Assembly: GCA_012523265.1 (NCBI GenBank)
Contig: JAAYIU010000134.1
Coordinates: 1-37,452, forward strand
Reading direction: 5' to 3'
DNA from: Bacteroidales bacterium
Lineage (GTDB): Bacteria; Bacteroidota; Bacteroidia; Bacteroidales; 4484-276
Length of the DNA stretch: 37,452 bases
Shown here: in pieces, positions 26,335 to 34,837 of the stretch
Numbering within the stretch: position 1 is the stretch's first letter
Layout: the number at the start of each line of letters is the position of its first letter
Notes under the pieces: generated by a model
What the model saw: the letters and a program-made list of their open reading frames with translations, nothing else
What the model was told of the DNA's origin: nothing
Database searches by the model: none
Translations under genes and position numbers: made by a program

Positions 26335-27864
26335 ATGCAACAAAAAATTCTGATTCTTGATTTTGGATCTCAATACACACAGCTCATCGCGCGGCGTGTG
26401 CGTGAGCTGAACGTCTATTGCGAGATTTTTCCCTACAGCAAAATTCCTGGCCTTGCCGGGGTAGCAGGGGTAATTCTTTCCGGTAGCCCGCATTCGGTGA
26501 ACGATGCCGGTGCTCCGGCGCCCCAACTGAAAGAGATACAACAGAAAAATATTCCGATATTGGGAGTTTGCTACGGTGCCCAATGGATGGCGCGTGAGGC
26601 TGGTGGCTCGGTGCAGCCCACAGCTACACGCGAATACGGCCGCGCCAATCTGAACCATATCGATGCGCAAAACAAACTGCTGCATGGCATGACCCTCGGC
26701 TCTCAGGTATGGATGTCGCATGGCGATAGCATCCTGAAACTTCCCGATCAGTTCAAAGTTATTGCCGGCACGCACGACGTGGCTGTGGCCGGATACCAAA
26801 TTGCCGACACACCGGTGTATGGCATCCAGTTTCATCCCGAAGTGTATCACACCACTGAAGGCGCCACCCTGCTGCGCAATTTTGTGATCGACATCTGCGG
26901 CTGCACGCCCGACTGGACGCCGGCATCATTTGCGGAAGCGACCATCAAAGAGCTGCGCCACAAATTGGGGAAAGACAAAGTTGTGCTGGGATTGTCGGGC
27001 GGCGTGGATTCGTCGGTAGCGGCCATGCTTTTGCACAGCGCCATTGGTACACAGTTGCATTGCATCTTTGTGGATAACGGCTTGCTGCGCAAAAATGAGT
27101 TTGCTACGGTGCTCGAAGCCTACCGGGGCATGGGACTGAACGTAAAAGGCGTGGATGCTGCCGACCGTTTTATGGCCGCTTTGCGCGGATTGAGCGATCC
27201 GGAAGAAAAACGCAAAGCCATCGGCGGCATTTTTATCGAAGTGTTCGACGACGAAGCACATAAAATTCAGGATGTGAAATGGCTGGTGCAGGGAACCATC
27301 TATCCCGACGTGATAGAATCGGTGTCGGTAAACGGACCTTCGGCAACCATCAAATCGCATCATAATGTGGGCGGGCTGCCCGATTTTATGAAGCTAAAAG
27401 TGGTGGAGCCGCTCAACACACTTTTCAAAGACGAGGTGCGCAGGGTAGGAGCAGAGCTTGGGCTTAAGCCGGAGATATTGTACCGCCATCCTTTTCCGGG
27501 GCCGGGGCTGGGTATCCGTATTCTGGGTGAAGTTACCCCCGAGCGTATCCGCGTGCTGCAGGAAGTCGATCATATCTTTATCGAATCCCTGCGCACCCAC
27601 AAGCTCTACGACAAAGTGTGGCAGGCGCTGGTGGTGCTGCTTCCCGTGCAGTCGGTGGGCGTGATGGGCGACGAACGCACCTACGAAAATGTAGTGGCCC
27701 TTCGTGCTGTCGAATCTACCGATGGCATGACTGCCGACTGGTCGCAGTTGCCGTATGATTTTTTAGCCAAAGTGTCTAACGATATTATTAATAAGGTGAA
27801 AGGGGTAAACCGCGTGGTGTACGACATCAGCTCCAAGCCTCCCGCCACCATCGAATGGGAATGA
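26335..27864 (+). CDS. guaA: GMP synthase (glutamine-hydrolysing)
   Basis: This enzyme converts XMP to GMP using glutamine and ATP in the cytoplasm. The 509 residues show the class I amidotransferase domain with nucleophile Cys79 (GVCYGAQ) and His167/Glu169 (QFHPEV). The ATP-pyrophosphatase domain has the P-loop SGGVDSS (221-227), and the dimerisation domain ends with [15 protein letters not shown]. Key C-terminal elements ([27 protein letters not shown] and [13 protein letters not shown]) are intact. The frame is open far upstream (to 25447) through antisense of the glycosyltransferase gene; [13 protein letters not shown] is the family start. Length is close to the usual 510-525. Probably monocistronic or read into the LysM gene 77 bp downstream. 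Confidence 0.98.
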   Translation: MQQKILILDFGSQYTQLIARRVRELNVYCEIFPYSKIPGLAGVAGVILSGSPHSVNDAGAPAPQLKEIQQKNIPILGVCYGAQWMAREAGGSVQPTATREYGRANLNHIDAQNKLLHGMTLGSQVWMSHGDSILKLPDQFKVIAGTHDVAVAGYQIADTPVYGIQFHPEVYHTTEGATLLRNFVIDICGCTPDWTPASFAEATIKELRHKLGKDKVVLGLSGGVDSSVAAMLLHSAIGTQLHCIFVDNGLLRKNEFATVLEAYRGMGLNVKGVDAADRFMAALRGLSDPEEKRKAIGGIFIEVFDDEAHKIQDVKWLVQGTIYPDVIESVSVNGPSATIKSHHNVGGLPDFMKLKVVEPLNTLFKDEVRRVGAELGLKPEILYRHPFPGPGLGIRILGEVTPERIRVLQEVDHIFIESLRTHKLYDKVWQALVVLLPVQSVGVMGDERTYENVVALRAVESTDGMTADWSQLPYDFLAKVSNDIINKVKGVNRVVYDISSKPPATIEWE

Positions 27865-27941
27865 TTTCGCGCAAAGCGGAAAATAATTATCTGCGAAAGC
27901 AGTTTCTGATTTTTGATGATTAAAAAGTTTTTTATAAAAAA

Positions 27942-30023
27942 ATGTTCTTTATGAAGCTGTCACAGGTTGCTGTAATGCTGCTCATCATCCTGCTTCCCGC
28001 GGCTGCGATGGCACAAAACGGGCAAGAGGTCGTACGTTCCAATGTGTCGGAGACCATCAACGGTGCAGAATATTATCTGCACAAGGTGAGCCGTGGTGAA
28101 ACCCTTAGCGCCATTTCGCGGGCGTATCACGTTTCCATCGCCGACATCCGTAACAGTAATTATGGCATCAGCGATGGTTTGCAGCCGGGGCAGATCATAA
28201 AAATTCCGGCTTCACCGGTGCCCAAATCGCAGCAGGAAGCGCCGGCCAGCATCAGGTATCATCGCGTGGCCGCCCAAGAAACCATCTACAGCCTCACGCG
28301 CCAATACAATGTGAGTGAGGAGGCTTTGCGCAAAGCTAACGACGGGCTTCCCGGCGGGCTGGTGGCGGGAGCTGTGATAAAAATACCGTTGCCTGAAACG
28401 GAAACTGCTCAGCCACAGGAAAAACCCGAAAAAAATTATTTTGAATACCAGGCCAAAAGCAATGAGTCGGTATATCCGCTGGCGCTTCGTTATCGCGTAA
28501 GTGTCGACAGCATTTTTGCCTACAATCCCGAGCTGGGCGAGAATTTGAAAAGCGGGCAGATCATCCGGATTCCTAAAACGCCGACGCTGGCAAACTTTGT
28601 TACGCATCGGATACAGCAAAATCAGTCGGTAAACAGGCTGGCGCGCAAATATGAAATCGACGCCGACGCTATCCGGCAAATTAATCCCTACATAGCGCGT
28701 CGGTTGCAGGAGGGGCAAGTGATACGCATCCCGCTACCCGTCATCAAAACCGAAAAAGAGCCGGCCATCGACAGCATAGCGATGCTCGAACTGGAACGCC
28801 TAAAGCACGAGGCTGCCATCATGCCGCCAGAACAAAGCTGCCATCAGATGCGTATGATGGGAGAATATAAGGTGGCGCTGCTGCTGCCTTTTGATTTCCC
28901 CACAGTGGATTCTGTGCTGGCTTCACCCGTTAGTTACATCGACGACCCTAACCCGCGTTTTATCAAACCTTTTGCATTTATCGAATATTACGAAGGCTTT
29001 TTGATGGCGCTCGATTCGCTCAAAAAAGTGGGGCTAAATGCAGAAGTTTTTGTCTACGACGCTCCCAACAGCGTGGCTGCCACACGAAAGATCATCGACA
29101 ATCCGGAGCTTCAGCAAATGGATGTTATTATCGGGCCTGTGTATAGCAAGAGTTTTGAAATGATGGCTGATTTTGCGCGCGAGTACCAGATTCCGCTGGT
29201 CAACCCGTTTTCGGTGCGCGAAGAAGTCACCGTGGGCAACCCGTACGTTTTTCAGGTGCAGCCGGTGTATCCCGATCAGGCGGAGGTGCTTACGGATTAT
29301 CTCAACAACCATTTCCCCAAGGCACAGATATTTATTACCAAACATAACGAATACCGTGATCAGGTAGGTTTTGAAATTATAAAAAGACATTTTACCGAAC
29401 ACCTTGCGCCACGTCCCTCTGGTAGTGCACTTTTTCACACCTTTTTCTACAATCGCGACAGCCTAAGAGTTTTTAAAAGACAGGCCGCCGAAAACCGTAA
29501 CAATGTAGTGGTGGCCTACACCACCAACAAAGTGTACATCATGGAGCTGCTGCGGGCGCTCAATCAGTTGCGCGATCAATACAACATCACGCTGATAGGA
29601 ATGCCCGACTGGCTGGCTATCGACGGGCTGGATATGGAATATCTCAACAACCTTGACGTGCATTATCTGGCCAAAGCCTATGTGGATATGGACGATGAGA
29701 CAGATCGGAAATTTGCCCGTGATTTCCGGCAGCAATACAATGCTGAGCCGGGCGAATTTGCCTGGTCGGGTTACAACACAGGCATTTATTTTATGAGTGC
29801 ATTGATGAAATATGGCAGCAGTTTTATGCCTTGCATCCGCTACTTCGACATGGAGCTGCTCAACATGGGCTACAACTTTGAGGCTTACGGCGACAATGGC
29901 TTCCGTAACAAAAACTGGAAAATCGTCAGGATGAGAAATTATCGTTTGTTGGATGTTTCGGCGCCTTTGCCACGCTACGATTTTGCCAGCCCGGTGAAGC
30001 CGTGGCTAAAATCAGAGCAATAA
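27942..30023 (+). CDS. LysM-repeat protein fused to a type I periplasmic-binding domain
   Basis: This is an exported protein of 693 residues. After a signal peptide (KLSQVAVMLLIILLPAAAMAQ) come four LysM modules, each ending in a G-(Q/A)-x-I-(K/R)-IP strand: HKVSRGETLSAISRAYHVS, HRVAAQETIYSLTRQYNVS, YQAKSNESVYPLALRYRVS and HRIQQNQSVNRLARKYEID. From about 295 a periplasmic-binding/LivK-like domain follows (KVALLLPFDFP, YYEGFLMALDSLKKVGLNAEVFVYD, MDVIIGPVYSKSFEMMADFAREYQIPLVNP). LysM suggests peptidoglycan or glycan binding in the periplasm; the second domain is usually ligand sensing. No ABC partner is adjacent, so transport is unlikely. Start could be 27951 (MKLSQ) instead of 27942. Downstream OMP gene begins 24 bp later. 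Confidence 0.88.
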   Translation: MFFMKLSQVAVMLLIILLPAAAMAQNGQEVVRSNVSETINGAEYYLHKVSRGETLSAISRAYHVSIADIRNSNYGISDGLQPGQIIKIPASPVPKSQQEAPASIRYHRVAAQETIYSLTRQYNVSEEALRKANDGLPGGLVAGAVIKIPLPETETAQPQEKPEKNYFEYQAKSNESVYPLALRYRVSVDSIFAYNPELGENLKSGQIIRIPKTPTLANFVTHRIQQNQSVNRLARKYEIDADAIRQINPYIARRLQEGQVIRIPLPVIKTEKEPAIDSIAMLELERLKHEAAIMPPEQSCHQMRMMGEYKVALLLPFDFPTVDSVLASPVSYIDDPNPRFIKPFAFIEYYEGFLMALDSLKKVGLNAEVFVYDAPNSVAATRKIIDNPELQQMDVIIGPVYSKSFEMMADFAREYQIPLVNPFSVREEVTVGNPYVFQVQPVYPDQAEVLTDYLNNHFPKAQIFITKHNEYRDQVGFEIIKRHFTEHLAPRPSGSALFHTFFYNRDSLRVFKRQAAENRNNVVVAYTTNKVYIMELLRALNQLRDQYNITLIGMPDWLAIDGLDMEYLNNLDVHYLAKAYVDMDDETDRKFARDFRQQYNAEPGEFAWSGYNTGIYFMSALMKYGSSFMPCIRYFDMELLNMGYNFEAYGDNGFRNKNWKIVRMRNYRLLDVSAPLPRYDFASPVKPWLKSEQ

Positions 30024-30046
30024 GCATGGTAATTTTTAAATTAGGT

Positions 30047-30736
30047 ATGAAAAAGTTGATTTTAATACTTCTCCTTCTTACATCTTATCCTGTGCTTGCG
30101 CAAAAGACAGCAGGTCAGAAAGCTCCTGCAATATACTTTGGCCTTAGCTTCTCGCCGGATTATTCTAACGTTATCACCGATAAGTTCTACCCACCCTTGA
30201 CAAATAGATACGACAGCATCATCGCACCAATTTTTGGCTACACCACAGGTGCTAATATGAATTATCAGATTTCGCGCAGGCTTGCGCTTGATGTTGGATT
30301 TCACATTTCACACAGAGGATACCAAACCGACCTGGTTCCATTCCTGGATATGGGTCATACCAGAGCGCATGCCGATTTTACCTATCTGGATATTCATGTC
30401 AAAGCGAACTATTATCTTTTAAATAGCAGCTTCAGCCTTTATCTCACCGCCGGACTAATACCCTCCATTTTCTATAAAAATTCTTATTACGAGGAATTGC
30501 AAGGTTATAGTGGTAACGTGCAGACGCGCGATCTGGATAATCCGGAACCACCTGATAAGATTAATCTGATGATGCTGGCAGGGTTTGGTCTGGATTATCT
30601 TGTTTCCGAAAGATTATTCATTCGGGTAAAACCGATCTACAGACGTTCGCTAACCAAAATCAGAGATGATGATTCTTCGGACTTCTATTTCTGGTCGTTA
30701 GGCGCAAACGTGGGTGTGTATTATAATTTCAAATAA
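30047..30736 (+). CDS. Outer-membrane beta-barrel protein
   Basis: The 229-residue protein starts with a signal peptide (MKKLILILLLLTSYPVLAQ), followed by alternating amphipathic strands rich in aromatic girdles (LALDVGFHISHRGYQ, DFTYLDIHVKANYYL, FSLYLTAGLIPSIFY, INLMMLAGFGLDYLV). It ends in a strand terminating with Phe-Lys (SLGANVGVYYNFK). This is the pattern of the small OMP_b-brl barrels (PorT/OmpW-like), about 8-10 strands. An in-frame codon at 30002 overlaps the LysM gene and adds no signal features, so I start at 30047, preceded by TTAGGT. Probably co-transcribed with the LysM protein, suggesting an envelope role for both. Exact function unknown. Confidence 0.85.
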   Translation: MKKLILILLLLTSYPVLAQKTAGQKAPAIYFGLSFSPDYSNVITDKFYPPLTNRYDSIIAPIFGYTTGANMNYQISRRLALDVGFHISHRGYQTDLVPFLDMGHTRAHADFTYLDIHVKANYYLLNSSFSLYLTAGLIPSIFYKNSYYEELQGYSGNVQTRDLDNPEPPDKINLMMLAGFGLDYLVSERLFIRVKPIYRRSLTKIRDDDSSDFYFWSLGANVGVYYNFK

Positions 30737-30742
30737 ATTACC

Positions 30743-31630
30743 TCAGCACTCTTCCGGTTTAAATTTGTCCAGTTTCCATCGTTTGTGCGACCAGAGCCAG
30801 TTGCCGGGATCGTGGCGGATAATTTTTTCGAGGCGATTTGCATAAGCCTGTGTGATAGCTTTTGGCGCCGCACTTTGCGGATTCCCTTCGAGCAGCGAAA
30901 GCTGCAAAGTATAAAAACCACGTTTTATGCGCCTTATGTCGGCAAACACAACCGGGAGGTTGTGCTGCCTGGCGTGCTTTTCGGGGCCATTGAGGAAGGC
31001 TGTTTTCTGTCCAAAAAAATCTACCCAGATGGCTCTGTCGGGATTTGAGGGGCTTTGGTCGGCAGCCATGATAAACACCGAAGTGGTAGCTTTTAGCTCA
31101 TCAAAGGTGCGGCTGGTAGCGCGTGTAGAAGCCAGCAGTGTTCCGGTGCGCGAGCGGTTGCGGCGAATTCGTCGGTCGAGATAAGGATTGCTAAGCGGGG
31201 TATAAAAAGCCACAAACCGGAAATCCTTTATTTGTACCGCCGGCGCCAGCGCTCCCCACTCCCAGTTGCCGTAATGGCAAGGCGTAGCTATGAATGATCC
31301 CGAAGTTGCCGAAAGTTGATCAAGAAGTTCAGGGTTGAGGATTTTGTGTCGTCGCACCAACTGCCGCCTGCTTATCGTAAAAGCTTTGAAACCTTCCACC
31401 ATCACATCCGTAAGGTTTTTGTAGGCTGCCGTGGTAAGGGTATCTATTTCTTTCGCTGACTTTTCGGGGAAGCAGCGACGCAGGTTGTTTTGGATAACGG
31501 TTTTGCGGTAACCAAAAACACGTTGAATAAAAAACCGAACGACATCCGAAAAGATGTAGAGCACCCGGAAAGGCAAAAGGCTCACCAAAATGATAAAAAA
31601 CCAGGCGATGCCCGTAAGGATGAGATTCAT
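30743..31630 (-). CDS. Lysophospholipid/lipid A acyltransferase (LpxL/HtrB family)
   Basis: This is a membrane-associated acyltransferase of 295 residues. One N-terminal membrane helix (MNLILTGIAWFFIILVSLLPF) precedes the catalytic domain with the H-x4-E motif in TPCHYGNWEWG and the substrate-site segment ADQSPSN, both typical of the lipid A late acyltransferases that add a secondary acyl chain. It is close to the usual size of about 300. It is convergent with the OMP gene (6 bp between stop codons). In the opposite direction it is divergent from the citrate lyase operon. A near-consensus TACTTTCG ends four bases before the ATG. Confidence 0.9.
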   Translation of the reverse strand: MNLILTGIAWFFIILVSLLPFRVLYIFSDVVRFFIQRVFGYRKTVIQNNLRRCFPEKSAKEIDTLTTAAYKNLTDVMVEGFKAFTISRRQLVRRHKILNPELLDQLSATSGSFIATPCHYGNWEWGALAPAVQIKDFRFVAFYTPLSNPYLDRRIRRNRSRTGTLLASTRATSRTFDELKATTSVFIMAADQSPSNPDRAIWVDFFGQKTAFLNGPEKHARQHNLPVVFADIRRIKRGFYTLQLSLLEGNPQSAAPKAITQAYANRLEKIIRHDPGNWLWSHKRWKLDKFKPEEC

Positions 31631-31634
31631 GGCG

Positions 31635-31642
31635 CGAAAGTA
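31635..31642 (-). promoter_or_regulatory. Near-consensus -7 element TACTTTCG four bases before the acyltransferase gene
   Basis: The minus strand reads TACTTTCG-CGCC-ATG. One mismatch from TAnnTTTG; no clear -33 box. Same N4 spacing to the ATG as for guaA, again implying a leaderless message. Confidence 0.4.
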
Positions 31643-31725
31643 CGCGTATATTTCTTTGGGCTGTACATTTGTTAACGTCCTCCGAATTTTTATCCATTCT
31701 AAGTTATTCCAACACTATTTTAGAA

Positions 31726-31733
31726 TAAATTTG
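31726..31733 (+). promoter_or_regulatory. -7 element TAAATTTG for the citrate lyase operon
   Basis: Exact TAnnTTTG match, 58 bp before the TTG start codon of the citDE gene. The -33 region is weak. Confidence 0.5.
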
Positions 31734-31779
31734 CCGGCAAACCCTTTCATTTTTTTATTAATAAAAACAAAAACAAACA

Positions 31780-31794
31780 GGGAGGTGAAAATTG
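31780..31794 (+). promoter_or_regulatory. Strong Shine-Dalgarno GGGAGGTGA with TTG start codon
   Basis: GGGAGGTG (31780-31787) ends a few bases before TTG at 31792. GGAGG-to-start spacing is 6 nt, near-ideal for a canonical SD. Most genes in this window lack any SD, as is typical for Bacteroidota, so this site decides the TTG start and is itself unusual. Confidence 0.75.
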
Positions 31795-33021
31795 GAGAAT
31801 ACCGCTACAGCCGGAAATAAAGGCAAAAGAGTACGTTCGGATTGTCATGTTACCATCCGGCTTACCAACGCAGGGGGCATCGATATTGAGCTTACCAGCA
31901 AAGTAAAATTTATGTTTGGCGCCGACATTATGCGTCGCATCCATGAGGTGCTCGATTTTTTTGAGATCGAAAATGCGCATGTGGTGATGGAAGACAGCGG
32001 CGCCCTGCCATTCGTCATGGCTGCACGGCTCGAAGCTGCTGTAAAAAAACTTGTGACGAGCGAAAAGTCTTTTCTTACCGAATACCTCGAAGCCAACCGC
32101 TACGAAACCACCAAAGACCGCGACCGCTTCTCGCGGCTTTATCTGCCGGGCAATACGCCCAGCCTGATGATCAACGCCGGGTTGCATCATCCCGACGGCC
32201 TCATCCTCGACCTGGAAGATGCGGTGGCTTTTGATAAAAAACATGAAGCCCGCTTTTTGGTGCGCAATGCCTTGCGAAGCCTCAACCTCTACGGCGCCGA
32301 AAAGATGGTGCGTATCAACCAGATTCCCGCCGGCCTCGAGGATTTGGATTTTATCGTCCCGCATGGCGTCAATCTGATTCTGGTGCCCAAGTGCGAAAGC
32401 GCCGAACAAATCACGGCTGTCAACCGCCGCATCGCTGAGCTGCAAAAGCTGCACAACCTCAATGCACCGGTGTGGCTCATGCCCATCATCGAAAGTGCGC
32501 TCGGCGTAATAAAAGCCTACGAAATAGCTTCGTCAGCCGAAAATATTGTGGCAATGGCCATCGGCCTCGAAGACTATACCGCCGACCTGGGCGTGCGCCG
32601 CACCAACGAAGCCACCGAATCATTCTTCGCCCGCAGCATGGTTGTAAATGCCTGTAAGGCCGCCCGCATCCAGGCCATCGATTCGGTATTTTCTGACATT
32701 GCCGATATGGAGGCTTTGCGCCAAAATGTGCTCACCAGCAAGAGCCTCGGCTTCGACGGTATGGGATGCATCCACCCGCGTCAGATCAGAGTGATCCACG
32801 AAAATTTTGCGCCCGACAAGGCAGAAATAGATAGAGCAAAAAAGATTGTCAACGCCTTTATGGATGCTACCGAGAAAGGACTTGGCGTGGTTTCGCTGGG
32901 AACAAAAATGATTGATGCCCCCGTGGTAAAGCGCGCGCAGAAAGTTATCAACCTGGCCATCAGCCTGCAGCTCATCAGTGCCGACTGGCGCAATGAATTC
33001 CTTGCGCCCGCTGCCGAATAA
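31792..33021 (+). CDS. Citrate lyase acyl carrier protein - beta subunit fusion (CitD-CitE)
   Basis: The 409 residues join two normally separate citrate lyase subunits. Residues 1-about 90 match CitD, the carrier of the 2'-(5''-phosphoribosyl)-3'-dephospho-CoA group: VRSDCHVTIRL aligns with the ESGDVMIRI segment of E. coli CitD, and Ser16 is the expected attachment site. The IDIELTSKVKFMFG...I pattern and EDSGALPFVMAARLEAAVKKL complete the carrier. From about 105 begins CitE (HpcH/HpaI aldolase fold): RLYLPGNTPSLM, DGLILDLEDAV, LMPIIESALGVIKAYEIA, AMAIGLEDYTADLG, GMGCIHPRQ. CitE cleaves citryl-thioester to oxaloacetate and acetyl-carrier. A TTG start is supported by the SD. citF follows; no citC, citX or citG is in the window. 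Confidence 0.92.
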   Translation: MENTATAGNKGKRVRSDCHVTIRLTNAGGIDIELTSKVKFMFGADIMRRIHEVLDFFEIENAHVVMEDSGALPFVMAARLEAAVKKLVTSEKSFLTEYLEANRYETTKDRDRFSRLYLPGNTPSLMINAGLHHPDGLILDLEDAVAFDKKHEARFLVRNALRSLNLYGAEKMVRINQIPAGLEDLDFIVPHGVNLILVPKCESAEQITAVNRRIAELQKLHNLNAPVWLMPIIESALGVIKAYEIASSAENIVAMAIGLEDYTADLGVRRTNEATESFFARSMVVNACKAARIQAIDSVFSDIADMEALRQNVLTSKSLGFDGMGCIHPRQIRVIHENFAPDKAEIDRAKKIVNAFMDATEKGLGVVSLGTKMIDAPVVKRAQKVINLAISLQLISADWRNEFLAPAAE

Positions 33022-33036
33022 ACTTATTAAATATTC

Positions 33037-33060
33037 AAATCCGGATTGGATCGCGGATTT
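33037..33060 (+). other. Hairpin between citDE and citF
   Basis: A 7-bp perfect stem, AAATCCG (33037-33043) with CGGATTT (33054-33060), is followed by TTAATTTAAAATTTT in the 69-bp spacer. It may be a processing site or a weak attenuator setting the citDE:citF ratio; the loose T tract argues against strong termination. Confidence 0.4.
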
Positions 33061-33090
33061 TTAATTTAAAATTTTAGTAAAACTGAAAAG

Positions 33091-34653
33091 ATGAAAAAAT
33101 ACGATAAACTGGTTACCAATGCCGCCGGACGCGTGGTGCCCACCTTTTTCAACGGCAAAGAACACACACCCTACCTGGGTGTAGGAAAATACAAACCCAC
33201 AGGCCGCAAATATGCGCCACCCATCGCCACCTGCGCCAACTACCCGGCTGATGGCGACAAGCGTGTGCCGTCCATCAAAGACGCGCTGGTGCGCGCCGGC
33301 ATCCGCGACGGGATGACTATCTCATCGCACCACCATTTTCGCAACGGCGACCTGATCGCCATGCAGGTTTTTGATGCAGCGCACGAGCTGGGTATTAAAG
33401 ATTTGGTTTGGTTTCCGTCGGCATCGTTTCCTTGTCAGGAAAGGATGATCCAATATCTGGAAGACGGCACAGTACAGCGCATCGAAGGCAGCATGAACGG
33501 ACCGCTGGGCAAGTTTACCAGCGAAGGAGGCATGCGTGGCATGAGTGTGTTGCGCTCGCATGGCGGACGCTACCAGGCCGTACAGGATGGCGACGTACAC
33601 ATCGACATTGCCATCATCGCCGCTCCCACAGCCGATCCTTTTGGCAACGCCACCGGCGACCGCGGCCCTGCGGCATGCGGACTGCTTGGATTTGCATTGG
33701 CCGATTCGCAATACGCCGACCGCGTGATCGTGGTCACCGACAACATCGTTCCTTTCCCGTGTATTCCCTGGCAGATTCACGGCAACTATGTCGATTTTGT
33801 GGTGGAGGTAGATAAAGTTGGTTTGCCCGAACGCATCGTCTCCGGAACAACCGAGATCACCAAAAGCCCCGACAGGCTGCTGATAGCTGAGATGACGGCG
33901 CAGTTTTGCGACGAAGCAGGCATCGTACGCGACGGCTTTTCGTACCAGGCCGGCGCCGGCGGAACAGCTTTGTCTATCGGGATATATTTTGAGCAGATGT
34001 TGCGTGAGCGCAAAATGAAAGCACGCTTTATCCGCGCCGGCAGCAACAAATACCCGGTGAAGATGCTCGAAGACGGACTGGTGGACTATATCCTCGACGG
34101 CCAAACCTTCGACCTGGAAGGCGTACGCTCCATGCGCGAAAATCCGGGACATGTCAACACCAGCCCGTTTACAAGCTACAACTACCACGGCAAAGGCAAC
34201 TTTGCTTCGATGGTGGATGTGGTGGTGCTCGGCGCCACCGAGATTGACGTAGATTTTAATGCCAACGTGGTGACGCACTCCGACGGCTATCTGTTGCACG
34301 GCATCGGCGGCTGGCAAAACTGCCTCTTTAGCAAATGTACCATCCTGCCTGTTCCGCTCTTCCGCGACCGCATGCCGGTAATTGTGGATCGGGTTACAAC
34401 CCTGTGCGGCCCCGGCGAACTCATCGACGTGATCGTTACAGAGCGTGGCATCGCCATAAACCCGCTGCGGCAGGACTTGATCGAAAAACTGAAAAACTCA
34501 AAGCTTCCCATCAAAACCATCCAAGAGCTTAAAGAAGAAGCCGAACAAATTTGCGGCAGACCTGAAAAACCGCAACTTTCCGATGAACTTGTTTCGGTAA
34601 TAAAATGGGTGGATGGAACGGTGCTGGATGCCGTTAGGAAAGTGATCGTTTAA
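33091..34653 (+). CDS. citF: Citrate lyase alpha subunit (citrate CoA/ACP-transferase)
   Basis: CitF exchanges acetyl for citryl on the carrier protein, giving the substrate that CitE cleaves. The 520 residues match the family in length (E. coli about 510) and motifs: VPSIKDALVRAGIRDGMTISSHHHFRNGD near the start, MRGMSVLRSHGGR, APTADPFGNATGDRGPAACG, SGTTEITKSP and FSYQAGAGGTALSIG. Late segments such as DVVVLGATEIDVDFNANVVTHSDG and VTERGIAINP are also conserved. It lies 69 bp after the CitDE fusion and is closed by a terminator, so these two genes form a complete lyase operon except for maturation factors. In anaerobes the enzyme opens citrate fermentation through oxaloacetate and acetate. Confidence 0.97.
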   Translation: MKKYDKLVTNAAGRVVPTFFNGKEHTPYLGVGKYKPTGRKYAPPIATCANYPADGDKRVPSIKDALVRAGIRDGMTISSHHHFRNGDLIAMQVFDAAHELGIKDLVWFPSASFPCQERMIQYLEDGTVQRIEGSMNGPLGKFTSEGGMRGMSVLRSHGGRYQAVQDGDVHIDIAIIAAPTADPFGNATGDRGPAACGLLGFALADSQYADRVIVVTDNIVPFPCIPWQIHGNYVDFVVEVDKVGLPERIVSGTTEITKSPDRLLIAEMTAQFCDEAGIVRDGFSYQAGAGGTALSIGIYFEQMLRERKMKARFIRAGSNKYPVKMLEDGLVDYILDGQTFDLEGVRSMRENPGHVNTSPFTSYNYHGKGNFASMVDVVVLGATEIDVDFNANVVTHSDGYLLHGIGGWQNCLFSKCTILPVPLFRDRMPVIVDRVTTLCGPGELIDVIVTERGIAINPLRQDLIEKLKNSKLPIKTIQELKEEAEQICGRPEKPQLSDELVSVIKWVDGTVLDAVRKVIV

Positions 34654-34682
34654 AATACAATCTTAAAACAGATAAAACCAAG

Positions 34683-34709
34683 CCTCCGGAATTTTCGGAG
34701 GTTTTTTTT
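34683..34709 (+). terminator. Rho-independent terminator of the citrate lyase operon
   Basis: A 6-bp stem CCTCCG/CGGAGG with loop GAATTTT is followed directly by nine T residues, 30 bp after the citF stop. Confidence 0.9.
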
Positions 34710-34742
34710 TGAAAATAGATTTTGAAGTAGTAATGGGATTTC

Positions 34743-34811
34743 AAAATGTTTCTGTCAGCAGAAACATTTTACTGCCTTTTGTTTCTGTGTACGGAAAGTA
34801 TTTTATCTTTG
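34743..34811 (+). promoter_or_regulatory. Two phased palindromes and TATCTTTG promoter of the first ATPase gene
   Basis: Copy A is TTTCTG-TCAG-CAGAAA (34749-34764), embedded in a longer perfect 12+4+12 palindrome (34743-34770). Copy B is TTTCTG-TGTA-CGGAAA (34782-34797). Their centres are 33 bp apart, about three helical turns. The -7 element TATCTTTG (34804-34811) follows copy B after six bases; TTTG at 34778-34781 abuts copy B. The arrangement looks like a double operator covering the -33 region, hence repression. The start codon at 34838 is 27 bp beyond the -7 element. Confidence 0.7.
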
Positions 34812-34837
34812 TTGAATCTTTTTTCGATTTCATCAGC

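Noticed and set aside
27891-27915. guaA terminator (CTGC-GAAA-GCAG followed by T-rich DNA)
   Set aside because: The stem is only 4 bp and the T run is interrupted; read-through into the LysM gene is equally possible.
33322-34317. 331-codon open frame on the minus strand
   Set aside because: Antisense to citF and His/Val-rich, as expected for a reverse-frame shadow of a GC-rich coding strand.
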